Source: an uncultured Paracoccaceae bacterium (GTDB lineage Bacteria > Pseudomonadota > Alphaproteobacteria > Rhodobacterales > Rhodobacteraceae). Taken from it: a stretch of DNA of 64,000 nucleotides. A program made the translations under genes and the position numbers. The stretch lies in NCBI GenBank assembly GCA_938092015.1, contig CALKOT010000005.1:28049-92048 (forward strand), in the 5' to 3' direction. Shown piece by piece: positions 34,260 to 43,297 of the stretch. Positions within the stretch are counted from its first letter, which is position 1. Each line of letters starts with the position of its first letter. The notes beneath the pieces are model-generated. The model was not told the DNA's origin, made no database searches, and saw only the letters and a program-made list of their open reading frames with translations.

Positions 34260-35116
34260 CTCACCAGCGTTTTCAGCCACTTGGACATCGCTTCGATGGC
34301 TACGCTATCAGCCGATTTTGGCGTAACGATGTAGTAACCGTGGGGGCCATCCTCATCTGCCCGCCACAACTCCACCAACCGACCTGCTTCGATATCAGCT
34401 CGCGCCAGCACTGCCGGCGCCAGCGCGACGCCCTGTCCGTTCACCGCCGCATCAAGCGCCAGCCCTGTTTGGTTAAAGCGTAGGGTTTGCGAAGGTCTGG
34501 GCGCGCCTGCTTGATCCAACAACGCGTCCCAATGGGCGTGGCCGTCGTAGATCAAACGATGGTGGGTCAGCGTTTCATCCATATCGAAAGCACCCGCGGT
34601 CTGCGCATAATCAGTGCTGCACACGGCGCAAAGGTTCAGCGGGCACAAGAAAGCAAAGTTAACGTCGTCGCCAAAAGGCGGCTCCCCTTGCCGGACAGCC
34701 ATGTCGACGGCGTCTGCACGAAAATTGGCGATGGCCTCGCTGGCCCTGATTTCCACCACGATATCAGGCTGCAACTCTGAAACCGACGACAGGTTCGGCG
34801 CCAGAAGTTTCGTGGCGAAAGAGGGTGGCGCGCTAAGTGTTAGCGTCTGACCACTGGCATCCAGCGCATACGTCGCATCCTCGATAATCGCCATCGCACG
34901 CCTGATTTCTGCAGTATAGGTCCGCCCCGCCGCCGTAAGCGCAAGCCCGCGAGCCTTGCGGATGAATAGCTTTTGGCCGAGGTCAGCCTCCAACCGCCGG
35001 ACCTGTTGTGCGACGGCGCTTTGGGTCAGGTTCAGATCCTCTGCCGCGCGACCAAAATTCAAACGACGGGCGGCGGCGTCGAACATGCGTAGGGCATTCA
35101 AGCTGGGCAAGTGCAT
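34256..35116 (-). CDS. LysR family transcriptional regulator (GcvA-like)
   Basis: A 286-residue LysR regulator. The N-terminal HTH reads LNALRMFDAAARRLNFGRAA and LNLTQSAVAQQVRRLEADLG (about 5-50), closely like GcvA. The substrate domain follows with a linker helix at 60-90. The stop overlaps the dioxygenase stop by 4 bases (TTAG). It is divergent from an SDR gene, with a 25-base palindrome starting 9 bases upstream of its ATG, suggesting autorepression and control of the SDR. The inducer is unknown. Confidence 0.92.
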   Translation of the reverse strand: MHLPSLNALRMFDAAARRLNFGRAAEDLNLTQSAVAQQVRRLEADLGQKLFIRKARGLALTAAGRTYTAEIRRAMAIIEDATYALDASGQTLTLSAPPSFATKLLAPNLSSVSELQPDIVVEIRASEAIANFRADAVDMAVRQGEPPFGDDVNFAFLCPLNLCAVCSTDYAQTAGAFDMDETLTHHRLIYDGHAHWDALLDQAGAPRPSQTLRFNQTGLALDAAVNGQGVALAPAVLARADIEAGRLVELWRADEDGPHGYYIVTPKSADSVAIEAMSKWLKTLVS

Positions 35117-35125
35117 CAGATCATC

Positions 35126-35150
35126 CAGACAGTAGATATTCTACTGTCTG
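35126..35150. promoter_or_regulatory. LysR operator palindrome CAGACAGTAGA-TAT-TCTACTGTCTG
   Basis: Perfect 11-base arms around TAT, 9 bases before the LysR ATG and 75 bases before the SDR ATG. Length, symmetry and position fit a LysR autoregulatory recognition site. Confidence 0.8.
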
Positions 35151-35224
35151 CAGTGACAAATCATAATTAGTCAAGGCTGGGCCCTCTCACCATATTCCCC
35201 TTACCCGGAAAATGGAGAGATGAG

Positions 35225-35932
35225 ATGAGCGATCTGAAAGTAGCATTGATCACCGCAGGCGGCAGCGGCATGGGCGCGGACAGCGCACGCAAACTGGCAG
35301 AGGACGGCTTTCAGGTCGCGATCCTTTCATCTTCTGGCAAAGGCGAGGCTTTGGCTGAAGAGCTTGGTGGCATCGGCGTCACCGGGTCGAACCAGTCGAA
35401 TGAAGACCTGCAAAAACTGGTGGATGCGGCAATGGCGAAATGGGGCCGGATCGACGTTCTGGTGAACAGCGCCGGCCACGGCCCCCGCGCTGCGGTACTG
35501 GAGCTGACGGACGAAGACTGGCACACTGGCATGGACGTCTATTTCCTGAACGCAGTCCGCGCCACGCGGTTGGTCACGCCAATCATGCAAGCGCAGAAAT
35601 CCGGCGCGATCATCAACATCTCGACCTTCGCAGCGTTTGAGCCTGACCCGGTATTCCCAACCTCAGGCGTCATGCGTGCAGGTCTGGCGGCGTTCACCAA
35701 GTTGTTTTCGGACAAGTACGCGGCTGAGAATATTCGAATGAACAACGTCCTGCCCGGCTTCATCAACTCTCTGCCAGAGAAAGAGGAATTCCGGGATCGC
35801 GTCCCGATGGGCCGCTATGGCGATAGTCTGAACGAGATCGCTACGACTGTTGCATTCCTCGCCGGGCCAGGCGGTGGTTACATCACCGGGCAGAACATCC
35901 GCGTGGATGGCGGGATCACCCGGTCGGTCTGA
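35225..35932 (+). CDS. atypical SDR family protein lacking the Tyr-Lys pair
   Basis: A 235-residue short-chain dehydrogenase fold protein. The nucleotide site ITAGGSGMG (9-17), NSAGHG (81-86) and the serine in INISTFAAFEP (Ser133) are present. The catalytic YxxxK is replaced by SGVMR (Ser147, Arg151), in the expected place 14 residues after Ser133. Proteins with this change may bind NAD(P) without classical catalysis or use another mechanism. The ATG follows GGAGAG. It is divergent from the LysR gene and shares the palindromic operator. Confidence 0.85.
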   Translation: MSDLKVALITAGGSGMGADSARKLAEDGFQVAILSSSGKGEALAEELGGIGVTGSNQSNEDLQKLVDAAMAKWGRIDVLVNSAGHGPRAAVLELTDEDWHTGMDVYFLNAVRATRLVTPIMQAQKSGAIINISTFAAFEPDPVFPTSGVMRAGLAAFTKLFSDKYAAENIRMNNVLPGFINSLPEKEEFRDRVPMGRYGDSLNEIATTVAFLAGPGGGYITGQNIRVDGGITRSV

Positions 35933-35948
35933 TTTCCCCACCTTTCAC

Positions 35949-35986
35949 CATCGCGCCGCCATAAACTCTGTTATGCTGGCGCGATG
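35949..35986 (+). promoter_or_regulatory. long inverted repeat that buries a start codon
   Basis: CATCGCGCCGCCATAA (35949-35964) and TTATGCTGGCGCGATG (35971-35986) pair over a 6-base loop with two mismatches. The last three bases of the right arm are the ATG of the next gene. It could be the terminator of the SDR gene, a translational lock on the next gene, or an operator. Confidence 0.6.
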
Positions 35987-36433
35987 ATACGAACACTGAT
36001 TTCTGCTTCACTACTGCTGGTATTCGCCGCACTGCCTGCGTCGGCGGATGACTGGGAACGCTATGAAGGCGCCTGGTTCGCGGCGGATGCGCCAGGCGAT
36101 TTCCGCGCGCAGGTTGCTGCGAACACCACCGCCGATGATGGCCCCATGACTGTTCGGTTCATCGCGCCAGATGGCGATGTTGCCTTCTTCATCCATGCGC
36201 CCCTCTGGTCAACGCCAACATCTGAGACTGACGGCGCCGAAGGCGAAACTCTACGTGGTGAGCCTACGGCAAAAGCCGGCAGAACTCAAACGACGTGGCG
36301 CACTTGGCGCGATCCGTCGTCCGGCAAACAACAATCTTACCGCATCATCCGCGGTAATGACGGGGCGACGTTGACCGTTTACGGGATTGAATATGCGTCA
36401 GCCGAGGCGCTGACGCGGTGGCGGCCCGCCTAG
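35984..36433 (+). CDS. small periplasmic protein of unknown function
   Basis: A 149-residue exported protein. The signal peptide (MIRTLISASLLLVFAALPAS) ends at ASA before DDWERY. The mature part is rich in aromatic and charged residues (WERYEGAWF, WRTWRDPSSGKQQSYRIIRG) and reads as a single compact beta domain, perhaps 110 residues. No family was recognised. Its ATG is the end of a long inverted repeat and has no clear ribosome site, so expression may be controlled by RNA structure. The 95 bases after it hold no gene. Confidence 0.68.
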   Translation: MIRTLISASLLLVFAALPASADDWERYEGAWFAADAPGDFRAQVAANTTADDGPMTVRFIAPDGDVAFFIHAPLWSTPTSETDGAEGETLRGEPTAKAGRTQTTWRTWRDPSSGKQQSYRIIRGNDGATLTVYGIEYASAEALTRWRPA

Positions 36434-36528
36434 TTGCGGTTCCTGAAATCAGTTGAGCGGTTTGCAGATTAACACGTAACTAATATCCTTATTGGTGCTA
36501 CGATCATTACATCTTCAATTTTAAGAGG

Positions 36529-37365
36529 ATGGCCATCTACCAGAGCGCTGTCAGAATTTTACAGCAAGTCCTGAAGGCCGAAGGGCTTTACTCAGGGAAA
36601 ATTGACGGGGATCGCGGCCCCAAAACCCATGCCGCAGCTAAGAAATTCGTAACCAAACGCACCGCCGAGCTTTCCGGCGACCCGGCCGCATGGTCCGGAA
36701 AACGCCTGTCTGTCGCAGCCTATCAGCTTCACCTCACGGACGAAGGTTTTGATATTGGCGATGTCGACGGTCTTTGGGGCCTACGCACCAACGGCGGCCA
36801 TGAAGGGCTTGAAGAAAAACGTGAATTCGGCAAACCGCTAAACTGGCGGGACGTAGTGCCGGGGCGCGACAATCCCCACAATTGGCCGGCAGACGGCGCG
36901 GGCCAGGCAGACTTGAAAGCGTTTTACGGCCAGCCCGGTAGCGCGAAATGCACTGCAGGCAAAGTGATCTGCCCCTGGAAGCTGAAGCTGGACTGGGATC
37001 GCAATGTCGCCACGACCAAGATCAGCTGCCACGAAAAGGTCGCCGACAGCCTTCAACGCGTTTTGAATGCCGTCGTCGCGAAATACACCGAGGATCAGAT
37101 CAATGATCTGGGCCTGAACATCTATGGCGGCTGTTTTAACAAGCGTAAAAAACGCGGCGGCTCTACCTGGTCAACCCATGCCTAGGTTGTTGCATTCGAT
37201 TTTGATCCGTCGCGCAACAAGCTGAAATGGGGTCGCGACAAGGCAAACTTCGCCCGTCCCGGATACGATGCGTGGTGGGAAGCTTGGGAAGCTGAAGGCC
37301 GGCTTAGCCTCGGGCGAGAGCGGAATTTTGACTGGATGCATATTCAGGCGGTCAAACTGAGATAG
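36529..37365 (+). pseudogene. M15 peptidase with peptidoglycan-binding repeats, broken by TAG
   Basis: The open part (36529-37185, 218 codons) has two peptidoglycan-binding-like repeats (ILQQVLKAEGLYSGKIDGDR and YQLHLTDEGFDIGDVDGLWG) and then a domain ending in GGSTWSTHA. TAG at 37183-37185 stands where the M15 (D-Ala-D-Ala carboxypeptidase or endolysin) motif STHAWGxAIDFD needs Trp (TGG). The same frame goes on with FDFDPSRNKLKWGRD and FDWMHIQAVKLR and stops at 37365. The first His, the Asp and the last His of the zinc site are all still encoded, but split. The start has only AAGAGG touching the ATG. Confidence 0.82.
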
Positions 37366-37435
37366 AGACCAATCGCCTGATTGCCGCGGACGCCGCATCG
37401 CGCGATAAGTGCGGGCAAGTTCAGGAGACAAGCCC

Positions 37436-37981
37436 ATGACCAGACCGCCGCGCAAGACCGTTCGCGACTACATCCGCACGATCCCGGGCTTTCCTGAGCC
37501 GGGAATCATGTTCCGCGATGTGACGACGCTGTTCAATGACCCGCGCGGGTTTCGCATGGCCATTGATCTGCTCTTGCACCCCTACGCGGGACTGCAAATC
37601 GATCATGTTGTCGGGCTGGAGGCGCGCGGATTTATCCTCGGCGGCGCCGTCGCGCATCAAATGTCTGTAGGGTTCACGCCTGTTCGCAAGAAGGGCAAGC
37701 TGCCCGGCAAAACCATCGAACAGTCCTACAAGCTGGAATACGGCGAAGCGACGGTCGAACTGCATGAGGACGCCATCCAACCCGGCGATCAGGTTCTGGT
37801 GGTTGATGATCTGCTTGCAACCGGCGGCACAGCAGAGGCGGGCGTCAGTCTGATTGAACGCCTGGGCGGCGAAGTCATCGCCTGCGCCTTTGTCATCGAC
37901 CTGCCAGATCTGGGCGGCCGCAAACGGTTGGAAGGCATGGGCCTGACTGTTGATGCGCTTTGTGAGTTTGAGGGCGACTAG
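37436..37981 (+). CDS. apt: adenine phosphoribosyltransferase
   Basis: A 181-residue cytosolic enzyme making AMP from adenine and PRPP. It shows the family start [47 protein letters not shown] [20 protein letters not shown] and the PRPP loop [17 protein letters not shown]. The ATG at 37436 has AGGAGACAAG upstream, so 37409 is not used. It converges on a LysR gene with overlapping stops in CTAG. With mtnP it would recycle adenine from methylthioadenosine. Confidence 0.96.
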   Translation: MTRPPRKTVRDYIRTIPGFPEPGIMFRDVTTLFNDPRGFRMAIDLLLHPYAGLQIDHVVGLEARGFILGGAVAHQMSVGFTPVRKKGKLPGKTIEQSYKLEYGEATVELHEDAIQPGDQVLVVDDLLATGGTAEAGVSLIERLGGEVIACAFVIDLPDLGGRKRLEGMGLTVDALCEFEGD

Positions 37982-38898
37982 CTATTCAGCAAATAGCCGT
38001 ATTCAGCCTTGTTCGTCTCGACGATTTTCACGCGCATGAAATCCAGGAAAGCCTTCACCCGCGCATGCATAAGGCGAACGGGTGGGCGAACCGCCCATAT
38101 CTTTGAATCCTGGAAGATCTGAAAATCTGATAGAACCCGCACCAGCGCGCCAGACTTCAGGTCCGCCCCGCAATGCCATAGCGATGCATGACCAATCCCA
38201 ACCCCAGCTTTGACCCATTCACTGACCGCATTGCCAAGATTGACTGAAACCGGGCCGGTTATCCCAATGTCATGGATCGCCTCATCCGCTGACACCAAAC
38301 GCCATGTCCTGACATCGCCCAACGGGATGCAGGCGTGGTCCTTTAGATCATCAGGCGCCAACAGGCGCCCGCTTTGGGCCAGATAGTCAGGTGAGGCGAC
38401 CAGAACACTGGGATTATCGTCAATCTTCTGCGCCAGCAGGCTGGATGGCGCCAGATCGCCAATCCGGAACGCCAGATCGTATCCTTGGTGAACAATGTCG
38501 ACGACAGCGTCAGTCAGGTTCAGGTCCAGCGTCAGATCTGGATGATCTCGCAGAAACTCTGGCACGTAGGGTACGATATGCGATCGACCGAACGACGCAG
38601 ATGCAGTGACGCGCAACCGGCCTGAGACAGATTTTGCTTTGTATGACAGAACTGTCCGCGCCTCTTCCACATCATCCAGAATACGGCGCGAGTGTTCCAG
38701 AAACACTTCACCATCCGGTGTCAGCGAGACAGACCGCGTGGTGCGGTTCAGTAGTTTCACATCCAGATCGGCCTCAAGCGTCTGAATACGCTGCGAGGCG
38801 TTGGTGCTGGACAGGGTAAATTCTGCGCCAGCCTTGCCAATGGCGCCTAGTTCGGCGACCCGAACGAACAACTGCAGGTTTCTGAGATCAAAGTTCAT
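37978..38898 (-). CDS. LysR family transcriptional regulator
   Basis: A 306-residue LysR regulator of the CrgA/DmlR-like group. The HTH is at about 1-60 ([40 protein letters not shown]), and the effector domain shows [20 protein letters not shown] and [19 protein letters not shown]. It is divergent from the alcohol dehydrogenase-family gene at 39010 with a palindrome 7 bases before its ATG. This group commonly controls an adjacent divergent oxidoreductase gene in response to an electrophile or small acid; the inducer is unknown. Confidence 0.92.
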   Translation of the reverse strand: MNFDLRNLQLFVRVAELGAIGKAGAEFTLSSTNASQRIQTLEADLDVKLLNRTTRSVSLTPDGEVFLEHSRRILDDVEEARTVLSYKAKSVSGRLRVTASASFGRSHIVPYVPEFLRDHPDLTLDLNLTDAVVDIVHQGYDLAFRIGDLAPSSLLAQKIDDNPSVLVASPDYLAQSGRLLAPDDLKDHACIPLGDVRTWRLVSADEAIHDIGITGPVSVNLGNAVSEWVKAGVGIGHASLWHCGADLKSGALVRVLSDFQIFQDSKIWAVRPPVRLMHARVKAFLDFMRVKIVETNKAEYGYLLNS

Positions 38899-38905
38899 AG
38901 GCTAT

Positions 38906-38926
38906 TTATCCTGATTTTCAGGATAA
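38906..38926. promoter_or_regulatory. LysR operator palindrome TTATCCTGA-TTT-TCAGGATAA
   Basis: Perfect 9-base arms around TTT, 7 bases upstream of the LysR ATG and 83 bases before the divergent oxidoreductase ATG. The layout mirrors the palindrome at 35126, though the sequence differs. Confidence 0.8.
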
Positions 38927-39009
38927 TGTCATCGAATATAAGCAGATAATCCCCAACTGAAACCTCGCTACATATCCCTCAGCAAACAAAAAGCTGAGGA
39001 GCACCCGCC

Positions 39010-40020
39010 ATGAAAGCCGTCGCTTACCAAACCCCAGGCCCAATTGATCGCGGAGACGCGCTGGTCGACATCACCCTTGATACGCCCACCGCAGAAGGTC
39101 GTGACCTGCTGGTGAAAATCCACGCTGTCTCGGTCAATCCCGTCGATGTAAAGGTCCGCGCCGGGCGCCCGAAAGAGGACGGCTGGGCAGTTCTTGGCTG
39201 GGACGCATCAGGCGTGGTTGAGGCTGTTGGCCCCGATGTCACCGGCTACAAACCCGGTGATGAGGTCTTCTATGCCGGCTCGATCATCCGCCCCGGCACA
39301 AATTCAGAATATCATCTCGTGGACGAGCGTATCGTCGGCCGCAAACCAACGATGCTATCCCACCCTGCAGCTGCTGCGCTGCCGCTGACGGCGATCACGG
39401 CGTATGAGATACTATTCGATCGGCTGAAAGTGAATGACCCAACACCCGAAGGGGGTGATACGATCCTGGTCATCGGTGGCGCCGGCGGTGTCGGATCGAT
39501 CACCATCCAGCTTTTGCGCGCGCTCACAGATATGACGATCATCGCAACCGCCTCTCGTCCTGAAACGCAGGACTGGGTCCGGGAATGCGGCGCGCATCAT
39601 GTTATCAACCACCGCCAGCCAATCGCACCACAAGTCGCAGCGTTGAACATCGGCGCGCCCGGCTACGTGTTCTCAACCAACAACACGCAGCACCATCTTG
39701 ACCAGATCGTCGAGGTGATCGCGCCGCAGGGCCGGTTTGGGTTTATCGACGATCCTGAGGCGCTGGATATCGCTGGCTTCAAGCAAAAATCTGTCTCGAT
39801 CCACTGGGAATTTATGTACACACGATCCCTTTTCGGCACGCCTGATATCGAAAAGCAGCGCGATTTGCTGAACACGGTCGCTGATCTGGTCGACGCAGGA
39901 CGGATCACCAGCACAGCAACGGAAACGGCTGGCAAGATCGACGCTGCCACGCTGAAGAAAGTGCATGCCCAGATCGAAACTGGCGCGACGCGCGGCAAGA
40001 TCGTGCTGGAAGGGTTCTGA
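39010..40020 (+). CDS. zinc-binding alcohol dehydrogenase family protein (quinone reductase-like)
   Basis: A 336-residue MDR-superfamily oxidoreductase. It shows VSVNPVDVKVRAGRPK, GWDASGVVEAVG and the NADP site LVIGGAGGVGSITIQLLRAL (about 155-175). The start MKAVAYQTPG follows GAGGAG. Despite the family name, no zinc ligand cluster is seen, consistent with the ZADH/QOR-like group that reduces quinones or enones. It is divergent from the LysR gene, which likely controls it. It meets the acyl-CoA dehydrogenase gene tail to tail, with a small CCTCG/CGAGG stem at about 40059-40075 between them. Confidence 0.9.
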   Translation: MKAVAYQTPGPIDRGDALVDITLDTPTAEGRDLLVKIHAVSVNPVDVKVRAGRPKEDGWAVLGWDASGVVEAVGPDVTGYKPGDEVFYAGSIIRPGTNSEYHLVDERIVGRKPTMLSHPAAAALPLTAITAYEILFDRLKVNDPTPEGGDTILVIGGAGGVGSITIQLLRALTDMTIIATASRPETQDWVRECGAHHVINHRQPIAPQVAALNIGAPGYVFSTNNTQHHLDQIVEVIAPQGRFGFIDDPEALDIAGFKQKSVSIHWEFMYTRSLFGTPDIEKQRDLLNTVADLVDAGRITSTATETAGKIDAATLKKVHAQIETGATRGKIVLEGF

Positions 40021-40073
40021 GGCGCGGCTTCACCCGCCTCGGACGGGGTGCTGCCAGCCTCGTGATTGCGAGG

Positions 40074-41744
40074 TTAGGGCAGCGCCCGCTCTAGAAGCGC
40101 ATCCAGTTTTGCCCCGCCCGGCAAAGCGCCAAACGCGCCGCGCCAGCGGGGGCCAAGGCGACTGGCGCAGAAAGCCTCCGCCACATCTGCATCGCCGTGT
40201 TGGGTCAGAAGCGCGCCTTGTAGGGTTAGGGCCATCAGTTCTGTCACGCCCCTCATCCGGGCCTCCAACCCGTCTGGCGCATCCAGTTCCGTTCGGATTT
40301 CATCGATTGCCGTGTCCAACCGACTGTCGGCGCCTCGCGCTGCGGTCAATTCGGCAAACAACGCTTCTATCGCATCAGGTTCTCTAGCCAGAACGCGCAA
40401 AACGTCCAGGCACTGCACATTGCCAGGCCCTTCCCAGATGCTGTTCAGCGGCGCTTCGCGATACATGCGGGCCAACGGCACCTCTTCCACATATCCAGGC
40501 CCGCCATGGCATTCGAGCGCTTCGAACACTGCATAGGGTGCGCGCTTGCAGTTCCAGTATTTGGCTATTGGGGTCAGAATGCGCGCCATTACAGTCTCAT
40601 GTTCATCGCGACCAGCCGCATCAACTGCTTTGGCTGTGCGAAGGCCGAGCGTGAGTGCGCTTTCGACCTCTACCGCCAGATCGGCGAGAACGTTTTTCAT
40701 CAGGGGCTGCTGAATCAGGCGTTTCTGAAACGCACTGCGATGCGTTGTGTGATGCAGCGCCTGCGCCAGCGCACCCCGCATCTGCCCCGCCGATGACATC
40801 GCGCAGTACAGCCGGTTCAGCGACACCATGTCGATGATCGTGCGAATGCCCCGCCCCTCGTCACCGACCATGACGCCGTAAGTGTCCTGAAACTCCATTT
40901 CGGTAGAGGCGTTGGATTTGTTGCCGAGTTTATCTTTCAGCCGCTGGATCATCAGCGCGTTCCGCGTCCCATCAGGCCGCCAGCGCGGAACGAGGAAACA
41001 GGAAATGCCGCCCGCATCCGTGCCCGCCAGCACCAGAAACGCGTCGCACATCGGCGCAGAACAAAAGAATTTGTGCCCCGTCAACAGATATTCCGCGCCC
41101 ATCCCCGTTTCAGCACCCATCGGTGCAGCAGAGGTCGAGTTGGCGCGCACGTCCGACCCCCCCTGCTTTTCGGTCATGAACATGCCGATCATTGCGCCGT
41201 TTTTTTCATCCGCCGGGATGTCGCGCTGATCGTACTGCGTGGACATCAGACGGGGTTTCCAGATCGCCTCCAGCGTCGGGGTGTAGGCGAGCGACGGCAA
41301 GACGGAATAGGCCATCGCCATCGGGCACATCACTCCGCCCTCTGCCTGACTAAACATATACGTCAAGGCCGCATGACCGACATGGCCGCCGGGCCTGTCC
41401 GCGCGCCAGGCGAAGTTGTGAATCTCATTGCTGATCGCAAGATCCATCAGCTGGTGATAGGCGGGATGGAACTCCACTGCATTCAGGCGCATGCCCTGAC
41501 GGTCGAATGCGCGTAACTCTGGCCCATAACGGTTCGCCTGTTCCGACCAGTCAATAACTTCGTCCCGACCAAAAGATGCGCCTGCAGCGGCAAGCTTATC
41601 GGTCGCCCAGTCGGCGCCCATCGTCGTCGTCCATTGGCGCAGGGCCGTATCCCCTGCCCAGAAATCCTGATCGCCAATTGGTGGCGACATGTTAAACACG
41701 TCATGCGTTGGCAGGTTCGCAAGCGGGGCGCGGTGGATGGTCAT
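40074..41744 (-). CDS. acyl-CoA dehydrogenase, AidB-like
   Basis: A 556-residue flavoprotein of the AidB branch of acyl-CoA dehydrogenases. Visible are MFMTEKQGGSDVRANST (FAD contact), GHKFFCSAPMCDAFLVLA, KLGNKSNASTEMEF and ALECHGGPGYVEE near residue 420. The AidB group is longer than catabolic acyl-CoA dehydrogenases and is linked with alkylation-damage protection in E. coli, though the enzymatic role is debated. The ATG at 41744 has AAGGAG upstream; the extension to 41879 is rejected. It is divergent from another acyl-CoA dehydrogenase gene. Confidence 0.9.
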   Translation of the reverse strand: MTIHRAPLANLPTHDVFNMSPPIGDQDFWAGDTALRQWTTTMGADWATDKLAAAGASFGRDEVIDWSEQANRYGPELRAFDRQGMRLNAVEFHPAYHQLMDLAISNEIHNFAWRADRPGGHVGHAALTYMFSQAEGGVMCPMAMAYSVLPSLAYTPTLEAIWKPRLMSTQYDQRDIPADEKNGAMIGMFMTEKQGGSDVRANSTSAAPMGAETGMGAEYLLTGHKFFCSAPMCDAFLVLAGTDAGGISCFLVPRWRPDGTRNALMIQRLKDKLGNKSNASTEMEFQDTYGVMVGDEGRGIRTIIDMVSLNRLYCAMSSAGQMRGALAQALHHTTHRSAFQKRLIQQPLMKNVLADLAVEVESALTLGLRTAKAVDAAGRDEHETVMARILTPIAKYWNCKRAPYAVFEALECHGGPGYVEEVPLARMYREAPLNSIWEGPGNVQCLDVLRVLAREPDAIEALFAELTAARGADSRLDTAIDEIRTELDAPDGLEARMRGVTELMALTLQGALLTQHGDADVAEAFCASRLGPRWRGAFGALPGGAKLDALLERALP

Positions 41745-41904
41745 GCTGCAATCTCCTTCATTGTTGAAACTAACCGCCAAGGCGCAGCCCGTCCTATCCC
41801 AAACGCGCCGTAAACCTGTCGCCAGCTGATCTGACCCCGCGAAGCGCTTTACCTCGATCCGGTGCAGGGCTAAATCCATTACGAAACCAGCAGGGCCGGA
41901 CGCT

Positions 41905-43056
41905 ATGACCTATGAACTCGACCATCCCGAGATCCGCGATGCAGTCGCCAAACTGTGCGAAGGGTTCCCCGGCGAATATTGGCGCGCCAAAGACCGTGAG
42001 CAGGCCTATCCGACCGAGTTTGTGCGGGCGTTGACAGAAAATGGTTATCTCAGCGCGCTTATCCCCGAAGGGCTCGGCGGCCTTGGCCTGCCAATATCGG
42101 CTGGCGCCGCGATCCTTGAGGAAGTGCATCGCGCAGGCTGCAACGCCGCTGCGTGCCATGCGCAGATGTACACGATGGGCACGGTTTTGCGCCACGGCTC
42201 GGACGCGCAAAAGGCTGAATACCTGCCCAAGATTGCATCGGGCGAATTGCGTCTGCAGGCCTTTGGCGTAACAGAGCCGACCTCTGGCACTGACACCACC
42301 GCCCTTCGCACGACAGCCCGGCGTGAGGGCGACAAATACATCGTTAATGGCCAGAAGATCTGGATAAGCCGGGCAGAACATTCGGACCTGATGGTCCTTC
42401 TCGCCCGTACAACGCCGCGCGATCAGGTCGCCAAGAAGACCGATGGCCTATCAGTATTTCTGGTGGACATGCGGAAAGTTCAGGGCCTGACCATCCGACC
42501 GATCCGCACCATGATGAACCACGCGACGACTGAGTTGTTCTTTGACAACATGGAAATCCCAGCGGACAGCCTGATCGGGGAAGAAGGCAAGGGCTTTCGC
42601 TATATCCTCTCAGGCATGAACGCAGAGCGTATCCTGATCGCGGCAGAGTGTGTTGGCGACGCCAAATGGTTCACCGCGAAATCTTCGACCTACGCCTCAG
42701 ACCGAACTGTGTTCGCCCGTCCCATCGGCCAGAACCAGGGCGTGCAGTTCCCGATCGCCAAAGCCTATGCCGATTTGCGCGCGGCCGAGTTGATGCTGCG
42801 AGAGGCGATCCGATTGTACGAGGCCGGTGAAAACCCCGGCGAGGAAGCGAACCTCGCCAAGATGCTCTGCGCCGATGCGTCCTGGGCGGCGGCGGAGGCT
42901 TGCGTGCAGACCCATGGCGGGTTCGGGTTTGCAGAGGAATATGATGTGGAGCGTAAGTTCCGCGAGGCGCGGCTGTATCAGGTGGCGCCGATCTCGACCA
43001 ACCTGGTTCTCAGTTATGTGGCTGAGCATGTTTTGAAGATGCCTCGGTCTTATTGA
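41905..43056 (+). CDS. acyl-CoA dehydrogenase
   Basis: A 383-residue FAD-dependent acyl-CoA dehydrogenase. It shows QAFGVTEPTSGTDTTALRT and YIVNGQKIWISRAEHSDLMV (FAD and substrate loop), the mobile-lid residue region and the C-terminal ACVQTHGGFGFAEEYDVERKFRE. Length fits the medium-chain type. It would oxidise an acyl-CoA to the enoyl-CoA in fatty- or branched-acid breakdown. Substrate chain cannot be read. The 160-base region shared with the AidB-like gene is the likely bidirectional promoter. The stop is followed by 343 bases without a convincing gene. Confidence 0.92.
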   Translation: MTYELDHPEIRDAVAKLCEGFPGEYWRAKDREQAYPTEFVRALTENGYLSALIPEGLGGLGLPISAGAAILEEVHRAGCNAAACHAQMYTMGTVLRHGSDAQKAEYLPKIASGELRLQAFGVTEPTSGTDTTALRTTARREGDKYIVNGQKIWISRAEHSDLMVLLARTTPRDQVAKKTDGLSVFLVDMRKVQGLTIRPIRTMMNHATTELFFDNMEIPADSLIGEEGKGFRYILSGMNAERILIAAECVGDAKWFTAKSSTYASDRTVFARPIGQNQGVQFPIAKAYADLRAAELMLREAIRLYEAGENPGEEANLAKMLCADASWAAAEACVQTHGGFGFAEEYDVERKFREARLYQVAPISTNLVLSYVAEHVLKMPRSY

Positions 43057-43297
43057 GGCAGAGGATGAATGCTGACTTAGCCGAATTTAGCCAAAGCGCT
43101 TTTGGTTCTTGCGGCTGGCGCGTGCCGCGTCGATCTACCAGCCGGTTGGTGAATGCAGGCAATCGTCATCAGGTCACCTCAATCGGTGGGCAAAATCCTG
43201 TGCAGCCTTCAAAGCGCCTCTCGCAAAACAGGGGTAAATAGAGAACAAATTGTGGCGATCCACTCTTCACATACATGTTTTCAATAGCTTAGCCCTA

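Noticed and set aside
43053..43241. 62-codon open frame after the acyl-CoA dehydrogenase gene
   Set aside because: No ribosome site, composition unlike a protein, and it overlaps the previous stop; treated as noncoding.
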